From assembly GCF_018967845.1 (NCBI RefSeq), contig NZ_JAHLZZ010000001.1, positions 2,480,001-2,544,000 of the forward strand: a DNA stretch of 64,000 bases, written 5' to 3'. The position numbers and the translations under genes are program-made. This DNA comes from Hymenobacter siberiensis (lineage in GTDB: Bacteria; Bacteroidota; Bacteroidia; Cytophagales; Hymenobacteraceae). A model generated the notes under the pieces. The model saw nothing but the letters and a program-made list of their open reading frames with translations. It was not told where the DNA came from and ran no database searches. Below are positions 34,820-43,148 of the stretch, one piece after another; position 1 is the first letter of the stretch, and the number at the start of each line of letters is the position of its first letter.

Positions 34820-36139
34820 CTACACCGCGTCCGACAGGCTGGTGAAGGTGAAGTCGCGGATTTTCATGGGTGGCACCAGGCTGCCGTTCAGGCGCACGGG
34901 CTTGCCCAGCGCCTCCAGGTTGTTGAGCATAATCACCGGGCTTTCGTTGAAGCGGAAATTTTTCACCGGGAATTTAATCTGCCCGTTTTCGATGTAGAAC
35001 GTCCCGTCGCGCGTCAGGCCGGTGTAGAGCAGCGTCTGCGGGTCGACGGCCCGGATGTAGTAGAGGCGCGTGACGAGAATGCCTTTGGCGGTGCCTTTGA
35101 TGAGGTCGGCGGTGCTTTGGGTGCCGCCTTCCATAATCCAGCCGCCGGGGGGCGGAATGTCGGGGATGCCGGCTTTCTGGGCCCAGAAGCGCGAGGTGTA
35201 GAGGTTTTTCACCACGCCTTTGTCTATCCACGTCACTTTCTGCTGCGGGCGGCCGTCGCCGCTGAAAGTCAGGTCGGGCACGTCGGGGTGGGTAGGGTCG
35301 GAGTAGATGGTCACCCGCTCGTCGAAGACCTTTTCGCCCTTCTTATTGCCGCCGCCCTTCTTGCTCAGGAAGCTGCGGCCTTCGTCGGCGTTACGGGCGT
35401 CCATGGCCCCCATCATGTTATTGAGCAGGTCGATGGCCGCGGCCGGCTCCAGAATCACGGTGTATTTGCCCGGCTCAATGGCCTTGGCATTCACCGACGA
35501 AGCCGCCTTGTCGGCCGCCACCCGCGTTAGGCGGGCCGCGTCGAACCGGGCCAAATCGGTGTAGTTGGCAATGGCGTAGCCCGAGCCGGTGCCATCGGGC
35601 GTGCGCACCGAAATCGAAAAGTCGACGCTGCTCACCGGTTGGTAAGCCTCCAGGCCCTTGGAGTTGCGCTTGGCCACGAAGCCCGACGAGTCATTAAAGA
35701 AGCCGGCTGAGCTAAGTTTCTTCTGGTCGCACAGGGCCATGCTGGCCCCAATCTGCTCGGCCCGGTAGTCGGGCGTGATGGCAGCCGTGCGCGCCGCAAA
35801 CGAGCCAGGCGAGGTCAGGTAGGTTTGCGGCCCGAGCAAGGGAACGTATTCCGGGCTCTCGGGCGCGAGGCGCGCAATTTCCTCGGCCCGCTGCACGCAG
35901 CGGCGCAGCGAGGCCTCATCAAACTCGTTGCAGGTAGCGGTGCCGCTGCGCTTGCCGAAGCGCGACTGCACGGCCAGCGACACGTTCTCGGCTGCGCCCG
36001 CCGTGCTGATGGAGTTGCGGGCCGAGCGCACGTTGCCGCCGCTGGTGCCCGTGAGGGTGGCCTCGCACTCGTCGGCGGTGCTGAAGCTGAGGACTTTTTT
36101 GAGGATGGTCTGGGCTTCGGATTGGGAGAGCAGGGCCAT
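34820..36139 (-). CDS. TldE/PmbA-type subunit, copy 3
   Basis: A 439-residue TldE-type protein without the metal motif or a signal peptide (MALLSQSEAQTILKK). Shared landmarks are NVSLAVQSRFGKRSG, LAPESPEYVPLLGPQTYL, YRAEQIGASMALCDQKKLS, GKYTVILEPAAAI, GGGNKKGEKVFDERVTIYSDP, WIDKGVVKNLYTSRFWAQ and the C-terminal KIRDFTFTSLSDAV. It is slightly shorter than copies 1 and 2, mainly in the segment after GKYTVILEP. It follows TldD copy 3 on the same strand, separated by a 313-base spacer that contains a nested palindrome. Confidence 0.9.
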   Translation of the reverse strand: MALLSQSEAQTILKKVLSFSTADECEATLTGTSGGNVRSARNSISTAGAAENVSLAVQSRFGKRSGTATCNEFDEASLRRCVQRAEEIARLAPESPEYVPLLGPQTYLTSPGSFAARTAAITPDYRAEQIGASMALCDQKKLSSAGFFNDSSGFVAKRNSKGLEAYQPVSSVDFSISVRTPDGTGSGYAIANYTDLARFDAARLTRVAADKAASSVNAKAIEPGKYTVILEPAAAIDLLNNMMGAMDARNADEGRSFLSKKGGGNKKGEKVFDERVTIYSDPTHPDVPDLTFSGDGRPQQKVTWIDKGVVKNLYTSRFWAQKAGIPDIPPPGGWIMEGGTQSTADLIKGTAKGILVTRLYYIRAVDPQTLLYTGLTRDGTFYIENGQIKFPVKNFRFNESPVIMLNNLEALGKPVRLNGSLVPPMKIRDFTFTSLSDAV

Positions 36140-36184
36140 GTTTTCAGATGTGAAAATGTGTTGAATGTGGAAATGGAATAGTGG

Positions 36185-36326
36185 AGTTATTTAGAAAGTC
36201 ACAAAAGGTCCTCAAACGGTCATGCAGAGCGCAGCATCTTACTCGCATCGTTGAACGGGCCTGACGATGCGAGCAAGATGCTTCGCTGCGCTCTGCATGA
36301 CCGTTCGGGGACTTTCTAAACAGCTT
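36185..36326. repeat. Nested palindrome, GTTTAGAAAGTC / GCAGCGAAGC family
   Basis: It fills most of the 313-base TldD3-TldE3 spacer. Outer arms match those of 14805-14887, including the unpaired ACAAAAGG on the left. Inner arms add CATCTTACTCGCATCG and complement. AATGTGG-type units stand outside it in opposite orientations (about 36148-36176 and 36411-36450), as around the four-helix-bundle gene. Confidence 0.9.
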
Positions 36327-36452
36327 CAGTGGGATGAAATTGAGAATGATGCATGAGATAGGAGCAAAGCGTGGCGGCTACGGCCGCTTACTTGTAGCGT
36401 CCTGAGCGGTCCATTTTCACATTCCCCACATTCAACACATTCCCCACATTAA

Positions 36453-38102
36453 TTAAATCTTGCGGGCCGTATTAATCACGTTCACGCCATTAAACCGCGT
36501 GGTGGCCGAGCCGTGGCTTACGGCCGACACCTGGCTGGGCTGGCCCTTGCCATCAAAGAAAGACCCGAACAGCCGGTAGTCGCTTTCGTCGCAAATGGCG
36601 GCGCAGGAGTTCCAGAATTCCTGGGTGTTGGCCTGATAGGCCACGTCTTCGAGCATCTCGGTGATTTTGCCTTTTTCGATGGCGTAGAACACCTGCCCAC
36701 CGAACTGGAAGTTGTAGCGTTGCTGGTCGATGGAGTAGGAGCCGCGCCCGGCAATGTACACGCCCTTGTCTACGTCCTTAATCAACTCGTCGACGCTCAT
36801 TTTGGCTTTGCCGGGCTGCAGGCTCACGTTGGGCATTCGCTGGAACTGAACCGAGTCCCAGGAGTCGGCGTAGCAGCAGCCGTCCGATTCCTTCTGGCCC
36901 ACGATGTGCGCCTGGTCCCGGATTTTCTCGTAGTCTACCAGCGTACCTTCTTTAATGAGGTCCCAGCGCTTGGTTTTCACGCCTTCATCGTCGTAGCCCA
37001 CTGCGCCCAGCGAGCCGGGCTGCAGCTTATCGGCCACAATGTTCACCAGCTTCGAGCCGTAGGGAATGCCCTTGGCCTTCCAGTCGAGGGTGGCGAAGCT
37101 GGTGCCCGCGTAGTTGGCCTCGTAACCCAGCACGCGGTCGAGCTCCAGCGGGTGGCCCACGCTCTCGTGGATGGTGAGGCCCAGGTGGTTGGGGTCGAGC
37201 ACGAGGTCGTACTTGCCCGGCGTTACCGACTTGGCGGTCAGCTTCTGCTTCACTTGCCGGGCGGCCAGGGCGGCATCTTCCAGCATGTCGTAGCTGTTGC
37301 GGTAGCCGATGAGGCCGGTGCCGCTGGCGCCCGCAATCTTATCGGCGGCCTTGGGCGTGAGGTACTCGTAGCCCATGCCCATGGGCGAGCTCAGGGCATC
37401 GCGGCTGCGAAACTTGCCACTGGCCCGGTCTACCCCCGAAACCGAAAACGTGGGCCAGATGCGGTGCACGTCTTGGTCGATGTAGGAGCCGTCGGTGCTG
37501 GCAAAATACTTCTGCTCGTTAATCTGAAACAGGGAGGAGTTGACGAAGCTGGCGCCGTTGTCGAGGGCCTTGGCGTTAGCGGCCAGCAGCAATTCAACTT
37601 TCTGCGCCACCGGCACTTCGAAGGCGTTTTGCTGGATGGGCGTTTTCCAGCTCACCTCGCCGTAGCCTTGCTGCGGGGCCAGCAACACCTTCTCTTTCTG
37701 CACCTTGGCGTTGGCCTTGGCGATGGCTACGGCCAGCTGGGCGGCTTTGGCCAGGCTGGCCTCGGTCACGACGTTGGTGGCCGCGAAGCCCCAGGTGCCG
37801 TTGGCAATCACGCGAATGCCCACGCCGTAGCTCTCAGTGCTGGCGATGTTCTGCACCTGCTTTTCGCGGGTGAAAATGCTTTGGTTGAGGTAGCGCCCGA
37901 TGCGCACATCGGCGTAGCTGGCGCCGGCGGCTTTGGCGGCGTTCAAGGCCGCATCAGCAAGGCGTTTTTTCTGGGTGAGGTCGAGGCCGGGCTCCAGCAG
38001 GTGGGCGGGGTCAACGAGGGTGCCGCCGAAGCTGGGAAAGCCGGGGAGGAATAGGGCCCCGGCAGCCAGGCCGGATAGTCCTACAAAGTCGCGTCGTTTC
38101 AA
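36453..38102 (-). CDS. TldD-type metalloprotease with Tat signal, copy 3
   Basis: A 549-residue TldD with Tat signal MKRRDFVGLSGLAAGALFLP, metal motif in LGLTIHESVGHPLELDRVLG and NSCAAICDESDYRLFG near the C-terminus. Here the second Cys of the other copies' CAGSC (three residues apart) is kept as CAAIC. It is the first gene of the unit that includes TldE3, TldD2, the four-helix-bundle gene and TldE2, which ends at the terminator at 31167-31198. A promoter should lie in 38103-38398 but I found no clear TAnnTTTG element; that 296-base spacer is occupied by two palindromes. Confidence 0.92.
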   Translation of the reverse strand: MKRRDFVGLSGLAAGALFLPGFPSFGGTLVDPAHLLEPGLDLTQKKRLADAALNAAKAAGASYADVRIGRYLNQSIFTREKQVQNIASTESYGVGIRVIANGTWGFAATNVVTEASLAKAAQLAVAIAKANAKVQKEKVLLAPQQGYGEVSWKTPIQQNAFEVPVAQKVELLLAANAKALDNGASFVNSSLFQINEQKYFASTDGSYIDQDVHRIWPTFSVSGVDRASGKFRSRDALSSPMGMGYEYLTPKAADKIAGASGTGLIGYRNSYDMLEDAALAARQVKQKLTAKSVTPGKYDLVLDPNHLGLTIHESVGHPLELDRVLGYEANYAGTSFATLDWKAKGIPYGSKLVNIVADKLQPGSLGAVGYDDEGVKTKRWDLIKEGTLVDYEKIRDQAHIVGQKESDGCCYADSWDSVQFQRMPNVSLQPGKAKMSVDELIKDVDKGVYIAGRGSYSIDQQRYNFQFGGQVFYAIEKGKITEMLEDVAYQANTQEFWNSCAAICDESDYRLFGSFFDGKGQPSQVSAVSHGSATTRFNGVNVINTARKI

Positions 38103-38217
38103 AAGAGGGTAAGCGTTTTAGTGATGCAGGAAGCAGATTCGTAAAGATGGGACGAAATCTTAATCAAATAGACATGCAGGAGCGCGCAACGTTGCGTTGC
38201 TGGCGAAGGAAAGATAG

Positions 38218-38332
38218 AACGTCATGCCGAGCGCAGCCGAGGCATCTCGCGTGCCATAGTAACTCAATCGGGAGAACGGTCTTGATTACTGCTGCACGCG
38301 TTATGCCTCGGCTGCGCTCGGCATAACGTTCT
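38218..38332. repeat. Nested palindrome, CGCGAGATGCTTCGGC family
   Basis: Outer arms GAACGTCATGCCGAGCGCAG and complement, inner arms GAGGCATCTCGCGTGC and near complement GCACGCGTTATGCCTC. It lies in the divergent spacer between TldD copy 3 and the molybdoenzyme gene. Confidence 0.9.
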
Positions 38333-38360
38333 TTACCTTGCTGCCCATTACCGCTCACGC

Positions 38361-38379
38361 GCGGACTCGCAGAGTCCAC
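38361..38379. repeat. Short palindrome 19 bases before the molybdoenzyme start
   Basis: GCGGACTCGCAGAGTCCAC, a member of the GTGGACTCGCAGAGTCCAC family. It would fold in the mRNA leader of the following gene. Confidence 0.75.
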
Positions 38380-38398
38380 GGTACTTCCCACCCACTTC

Positions 38399-40525
38399 AT
38401 GCCCATCGAAACCCACTACCGCGCCTGCAACCTCTGCGAAGCCATCTGCGGCCTCGAAATCACCCACGAAAACGGCCGCGTCCTCAGCATTGCCGGCGAT
38501 GCGCAGGACCCCTTTAGCCGGGGCCACATCTGCCCCAAGGCCGTGGGCCTGAAGGATATTTACGAAGACCCTAACCGCCTGCGCCGCCCCCTGAAGCGCA
38601 CCGCAACCGGCTGGCAGGAGCTCGACTGGGACACCGCGTTGGATGAAGTCGCTGCTGCCCTGCGCCGGCAGCGCGACGCTCACGGCCCGCACGCCACCGC
38701 TTGGTACGCTGGCAACCCCAGCGTGCACAACTCGGGCACTCAGCTGGCCGCGCCGGGCTTCCTGCGGGCGCTGGGCTCGCGCAGCCTGTTCTCAGCCTCG
38801 TCGGTCGACCAGCTGCCGCACCACTTTGCCGCCTGGCAGCTCTACGGCCACCCGCTGCTGCTGCCGGTGCCTGACCTCGACCGCACCGACCATTGGCTCA
38901 TCCTTGGCGGCAATCCCCTGGTGAGCAACGGCAGCCTGATGACTGCGCCCGACGTGGCCAAGCGTCTGCAGGCCATTCAGGCCCGGGGTGGCAAAGTAGT
39001 CGTTATCGACCCGCGCCGTTCCGAAACCGCCGCCAAAGCCGATGCTCACCACTTCATTCGCCCCGGTACCGACGTGTTTTTACTGCTGGCGATGACGCAG
39101 GTTTTATTTGCCGAAAACCTGGTGAAACCCGGCCGGCTGGCCGACATCACGGATGGTATCGAAGCCCTGAACGCGGCCGTGGCTGAGTTTACGCCTGAGT
39201 ACGTCGGCGCCGTAACGGGCATTGCGCCGGCCGAAATCCGCACGCTGGCGCGGGAGCTGGCAGCCGCTGAGCGCGGGGTTGTTTATGGTCGGGTAGGGGT
39301 GTCGGTGCAGGAGTTTGGTGGGCTGTGCCTCTGGCTGATAAATGCCCTGAACCTGCTCACCGGCCACCTCGATGAGCCGGGCGGCTACATGTTTGCCACG
39401 CCCGCGCTCGACGTGCTGGGCAAGCCGGGCCACTACAACCGCTACGACCGGTACCGCAGCCGCGTGCGCCAGGCCCCCGAGTTCATGGGCGAGCTGCCGG
39501 TGGCCTGCCTGGCCGAGGACATGCTCACGCCCGGCGAAGGCCAGCTGCGGGCGCTGGTCACGAGCTGCGGCAACCCGGTGCTGTCCACGCCCAACGGCGG
39601 GCAGCTCGATACCGCCTTGGCCGGGCTGGAGTTCATGGTGTCCATCGACATCTACCTCAACGAAACCACCCGCCACGCCCACTACATCCTACCGCCCGCC
39701 ACCGGCCTCGAAACTGCGCACTACGATGTGAGCTTCCACGCTCTGGCCATTCGCAATACCAGCCGCTACTCCGAGCCGCTGTTTGCCAAAGACCCCGACG
39801 CGCGCTACGACTGGGAGATTTTTGAGGGCCTGCGCCAGCGCCTCGAAGCCGGCGATGCTTTCGATGCCGTTGCCGCGCCCGCCCCCGAAAATCCGGCAGC
39901 TAAAATCGACCTTGGCCTGCGCTACGGTGCCTACGGCCGCACTGGCCTCTCGCTCGATAAGCTGCGCGAAAACCCGCACGGCCTCGACCTCGGCGAGCTA
40001 CAGCCGCGCCTGCCGGCCGCACTGCGCACCGAAAATCAGCGCATCAACCTGGCCGCCCCGCTCTTCCTGGCCGACCTGGACCGCGCCCGGCGGGTGCTGG
40101 CCGCCACTCCCGTCGCAACCGCCGACCAGCTACTTCTCATCAGCCGCCGCGAGTTGCGCTCCAACAACTCGTGGATGCACAACCTGCCGCGCCTCATCAA
40201 AGGCCGCAACCGCTGCACCCTGCAAATGAACCCCGTCGATGCCGCCGCCCGCCAGCTCACCGATGGTCAGCCGGTGCGTGTGCGTTCCCGGGTGGGTACC
40301 ATCGAGCTGCCCGTCGAAATTACGTCCAGCCTCATGCCCGGCGTGGCCAGTATGCCGCATGGCTACGGCCACACCCGGCCCGGTACCCGGCTAGCCGTGG
40401 CGCAGGCCCACGCCGGAGCCAGCATCAACGACCTGACGGACGATGCTCGGCTCGATGAGCTGACGGGCAATGCGGCGCTATCGGCCGTGCCGGTGTGGGT
40501 GGAGGCAGCGCTTAATGAGGAATGA
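38399..40525 (+). CDS. Molybdopterin-dependent oxidoreductase, catalytic subunit
   Basis: A 708-residue member of the DMSO-reductase superfamily (formate dehydrogenase/nitrate reductase type). The N-terminal [4Fe-4S] site is Cys10, Cys13, Cys17 (ACNLCEAICG) and Cys45 (HICPK). Bis-MGD-binding landmarks follow: DWDTALDEVA, WLILGGNPLVSN, VVVIDPRRSETAAKAD, HFIRPGTD, and the C-terminal molybdopterin domain QLLLISRRELRSNNSWMHN with GQPVRVRSRVG. There is no Tat signal, so it is cytoplasmic. At the place where Cys or Sec ligates Mo in formate dehydrogenases the text reads SASSVDQLP, so the ligand is not Cys. No electron-transfer subunit or cofactor genes adjoin it; the substrate is unknown. Confidence 0.9.
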   Translation: MPIETHYRACNLCEAICGLEITHENGRVLSIAGDAQDPFSRGHICPKAVGLKDIYEDPNRLRRPLKRTATGWQELDWDTALDEVAAALRRQRDAHGPHATAWYAGNPSVHNSGTQLAAPGFLRALGSRSLFSASSVDQLPHHFAAWQLYGHPLLLPVPDLDRTDHWLILGGNPLVSNGSLMTAPDVAKRLQAIQARGGKVVVIDPRRSETAAKADAHHFIRPGTDVFLLLAMTQVLFAENLVKPGRLADITDGIEALNAAVAEFTPEYVGAVTGIAPAEIRTLARELAAAERGVVYGRVGVSVQEFGGLCLWLINALNLLTGHLDEPGGYMFATPALDVLGKPGHYNRYDRYRSRVRQAPEFMGELPVACLAEDMLTPGEGQLRALVTSCGNPVLSTPNGGQLDTALAGLEFMVSIDIYLNETTRHAHYILPPATGLETAHYDVSFHALAIRNTSRYSEPLFAKDPDARYDWEIFEGLRQRLEAGDAFDAVAAPAPENPAAKIDLGLRYGAYGRTGLSLDKLRENPHGLDLGELQPRLPAALRTENQRINLAAPLFLADLDRARRVLAATPVATADQLLLISRRELRSNNSWMHNLPRLIKGRNRCTLQMNPVDAAARQLTDGQPVRVRSRVGTIELPVEITSSLMPGVASMPHGYGHTRPGTRLAVAQAHAGASINDLTDDARLDELTGNAALSAVPVWVEAALNEE

Positions 40526-40571
40526 AGAATTACCCGGCTGGCAATTTCTCTTTCTTCATTGAGCAAAGCGG

Positions 40572-41378
40572 CTACTTTTTCGGCCGCCACGAAATGCTAA
40601 TGCCCGTGGCACCGTTGCCGAAGTAGGCCGGCACCATTCCGACATCGCGGCCAATGGACTTGCGGCCCCAGCGGTTGCGGTGGCTCAGGTAAGCCAAGTG
40701 GGCGGAGAAGATGCCGAAGCCAGCGCCAGCCACCACGTCGCTCTGCCAGTGCTTGTCGTTAATCATGCGCAGGGCGGCCACGCTGGTGGCAATGGTGTAC
40801 GCGCCCACACCGTACCACTGGCTCTTGTCGCGAAACTCGGTGTGTACGATACTGGCCGCCAGGAAGGCCTGCGCTGTGTGGCCCGATGGAAACGAGAGGT
40901 TGTCCTGGCCGTTGGGCCGCGTCTCATTGGCCAGGTACTTCACGGCAAACGTGGAAGCCAGCATAATGGCCTCGCCCTTGGCAATGATAAGCAGGGTGTT
41001 GATGCGGTCGTTGTGCGACTCTACGCCGGCAATGGCCACGGCGGCCAGCTCGAAGTAGGGGGCAATAATGAGCGTGTTATCAAAACCCGTGCTCACCGGC
41101 CGAAACTGCTTTTGCGTGAACTCCCGCGCACTGCGGTTGATGCCCGCATCGCCCTGCGCCGTGATGGCGCCGTAGGTTATCAGCGCGGCCGGAATAGCCA
41201 GGGCTCTGAATACCTTGCTTTTGAAAAAGGGAGCCTTCACCCCTGAAGACACACCGCCGGGGTTTTGATATTTTTCGGTAGTATCGGCTCGGGTAGGATT
41301 TACCTGGGCCTGTACCGGATGGATTGCCCCGATTAATAGTATAATGGCGGCAAAGCGGGTGATTAAAAAGGAGCGCAT
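40572..41378 (-). CDS. PAP2-family phosphatase, exported or membrane-bound
   Basis: A 268-residue acid-phosphatase-like enzyme of the PAP2 superfamily, which removes phosphate from lipids such as phosphatidate or undecaprenyl pyrophosphate. The three family motifs are present: KYLANETRP (Lys147, Arg154, Pro155), PSGH (Ser165, Gly166, His167) and RMINDKHWQSDVVAG (Arg204, His210, Asp214). A signal peptide or N-terminal helix (FLITRFAAIILLIGAIHPVQAQ) and further hydrophobic segments suggest an inner-membrane protein with a periplasmic active site. The 182-base upstream spacer is much richer in AT than the surroundings, but no exact promoter motif stands out. It converges with the molybdoenzyme gene. 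Confidence 0.92.
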   Translation of the reverse strand: MRSFLITRFAAIILLIGAIHPVQAQVNPTRADTTEKYQNPGGVSSGVKAPFFKSKVFRALAIPAALITYGAITAQGDAGINRSAREFTQKQFRPVSTGFDNTLIIAPYFELAAVAIAGVESHNDRINTLLIIAKGEAIMLASTFAVKYLANETRPNGQDNLSFPSGHTAQAFLAASIVHTEFRDKSQWYGVGAYTIATSVAALRMINDKHWQSDVVAGAGFGIFSAHLAYLSHRNRWGRKSIGRDVGMVPAYFGNGATGISISWRPKK

Positions 41379-41560
41379 GAAAAAGAAATTGGAGTCAGAT
41401 AAATTGCGGGTTCGTTCTTACGGACCTCTTAACGTAAACGTGGCATTAGTTTATGTTGAAAAATACAAATGTTTGATTTACAGATTAATTATAAAGTAAA
41501 AAAATCCTCATCGGCTTGACAGTGATTTTCAAATCGGTATGAAATCTCTAGGATAAGCTC

Positions 41561-43027
41561 CTATTCCCAGCCGCCGCCCAAGGCCCGTACCAAGGCCACG
41601 CTGGCCCCCAATAAATTGCTTTGCGCCTGGGTGAGCAGCGTGGCCGCATCGAGGGTCTGGCGGTCGGCATCCACTACCTCAAAGTAGTTGGTGAGGCCGG
41701 CTCGGTAGCGTTCCTTGGTGAGGGCGCTGGCCAGGCGGGCGGCGCGGTAGGCACGCTGGCGGGCCGCCACCTGGGCCTGGTACTGGCGCACATCGGCCTG
41801 GCTGGTTTCGGCTTCCTGAAACGCTACTAGGGCCGCCTGGCGGTAGTCGGCCACCAGTGCTTCGGCTTCGGAGCGAGCCACCTGCTCGTTGGCGCGGTTG
41901 CGGCCACCGTTGAAGACGGGAATGCTCACGCCGCCGCCCACGTAGTAGGTGTAGTTGTCGGCCACGCGGGCCAGGTCGCCGATTTTGGCACTCTGCGGGC
42001 CCAGAAAACCGTTGAGGCGCACAGTGGGCAGGCGCGTGAGCTTGGCTACATCCACGCGGGCGCTGGCGGCGGCGAGGCGACGCTCGGCCTGCTGCAAATC
42101 GGGCCGGCGGGCCAGCAGGGCCGCCGGCAGCGAAGCCGGCACCGCCGGGGCCACCAGCGGCCCGGCCTGCGGGGCCACCGCGAAACCACTGGCGGGCACG
42201 CCCAGCACCGTAGCCAGCGAGGCTTCGAGGCCCAGGCGCTGGCGGCGGGTTTCGATAACGCTGGCATCAACGTTGGCCAGCTCGGTTTCGGCGCGGTGCA
42301 CGGCAATCTCATTGTCCACGCCGGCCTGGTAGCGGGCGCGGGTCAGGTCCAGGCTGTGCTGGCGGTCGAGGCGGGCGGTATCGAGCACCAGCAGCTGCGC
42401 ATCGAGCCCGCGAAGGCCGAAATAGTAGGTCGCGGCATCGGCGGTGAGGGAGAGGAGCACGGTGCGGCGGTTGGCTTCCTGCACCTGCGCATCGGCCTCG
42501 GCGGCGCGGATGCTGCTTCGGATGCGGCCCCACACGTCGAACTCATAGCTGGCATTGATGGGAATATAATATTGGGTCTGAATCACCCCTAGGTTATTGG
42601 TAGCCACCGGAAACGGCACCGGCCGCAGCCCCGAGAGCCGCGAGCGGTACACCTGCGGGTCCACCGTCACCAGGGGCGAGCGGTAGGAGTTGGCCACCCG
42701 CACGTTGGCGCGGGCGCTTTCCACGCGGGCCAGGGCGGCTTGCAGGCTGAAGTTCTGCGCCGTGGCCTGCTGCTCCAGCGTATTGAGACCGGGGTCGTTG
42801 AAGAGCATCCACCAGCTGGCGGGCGCGGGCAGGTTGTTGACGGTGGGCGGGGCCGTGCCTGGTAGGGTGCTGCTGGCCACGGCGGCCGGCGGCGTGGCGG
42901 CCGTGGGGCTGTCGGCTGTGTTTTTCCAGGCTGCGGGGGTGGGCAGGCTGGGTGGCGCGTAGCTGGGCGGCCGCACGCAGCTGGCCAGCAGCAGGATGAG
43001 GAAGAAAGGGGAGAGGCGGAAGGTCAT
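41561..43027 (-). CDS. RND efflux outer-membrane factor, NodT/OprM type (system 1)
   Basis: A 488-residue outer-membrane channel lipoprotein, the exit duct of a tripartite RND pump. The lipobox is LLASC (Cys17) after MTFRLSPFFLILLLAS. Two outer-membrane-efflux repeats carry the typical helical signatures: LNTLEQQATAQNFSLQAALAR with VESARANVRVA in the first and LARRPDLQQAERRLAAASAR in the second. YEFDVWGRIRSSIRAAEA and the ending YRAGLTNYFEVVDADRQTL are also characteristic. It is the last gene of system 1, after the adaptor (43149-44333) and the pump (44453-47785) on the same strand. A palindrome lies between it and the adaptor gene. Confidence 0.93.
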   Translation of the reverse strand: MTFRLSPFFLILLLASCVRPPSYAPPSLPTPAAWKNTADSPTAATPPAAVASSTLPGTAPPTVNNLPAPASWWMLFNDPGLNTLEQQATAQNFSLQAALARVESARANVRVANSYRSPLVTVDPQVYRSRLSGLRPVPFPVATNNLGVIQTQYYIPINASYEFDVWGRIRSSIRAAEADAQVQEANRRTVLLSLTADAATYYFGLRGLDAQLLVLDTARLDRQHSLDLTRARYQAGVDNEIAVHRAETELANVDASVIETRRQRLGLEASLATVLGVPASGFAVAPQAGPLVAPAVPASLPAALLARRPDLQQAERRLAAASARVDVAKLTRLPTVRLNGFLGPQSAKIGDLARVADNYTYYVGGGVSIPVFNGGRNRANEQVARSEAEALVADYRQAALVAFQEAETSQADVRQYQAQVAARQRAYRAARLASALTKERYRAGLTNYFEVVDADRQTLDAATLLTQAQSNLLGASVALVRALGGGWE

Positions 43028-43039
43028 TTTTAGTTGTCA

Positions 43040-43146
43040 GTTGGCCCGGTCCGACCGCCCTAGGCGGTCCGACCGGTTGCCGTGGGGGCGGCATCGTTCT
43101 TACTTTAACCGGTCGGACCGCCTAGGGCGGTCGGACCGGGCCAACT
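43040..43146. repeat. Long palindrome, GGTCGGACCG type
   Basis: Arms of about 39 bases (43040-43078 and 43108-43146), built of CGGTCCGACCGCCCTAGGCG units that are palindromic in themselves. It fills the spacer between adaptor and outer-membrane factor of RND system 1. Confidence 0.9.
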
Positions 43147-43148
43147 TC

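Noticed and set aside
36513-38054. 513-codon frame opposite TldD copy 3
   Set aside because: Antisense shadow; repeats in similar form opposite TldD copy 2, as expected from conserved sense codons.
31059-38398. Search for a short peptide precursor for the TldD/TldE proteases
   Set aside because: The spacers contain only palindromes, the four-helix-bundle gene and a terminator; no leader-core type small frame with its own start was convincing.
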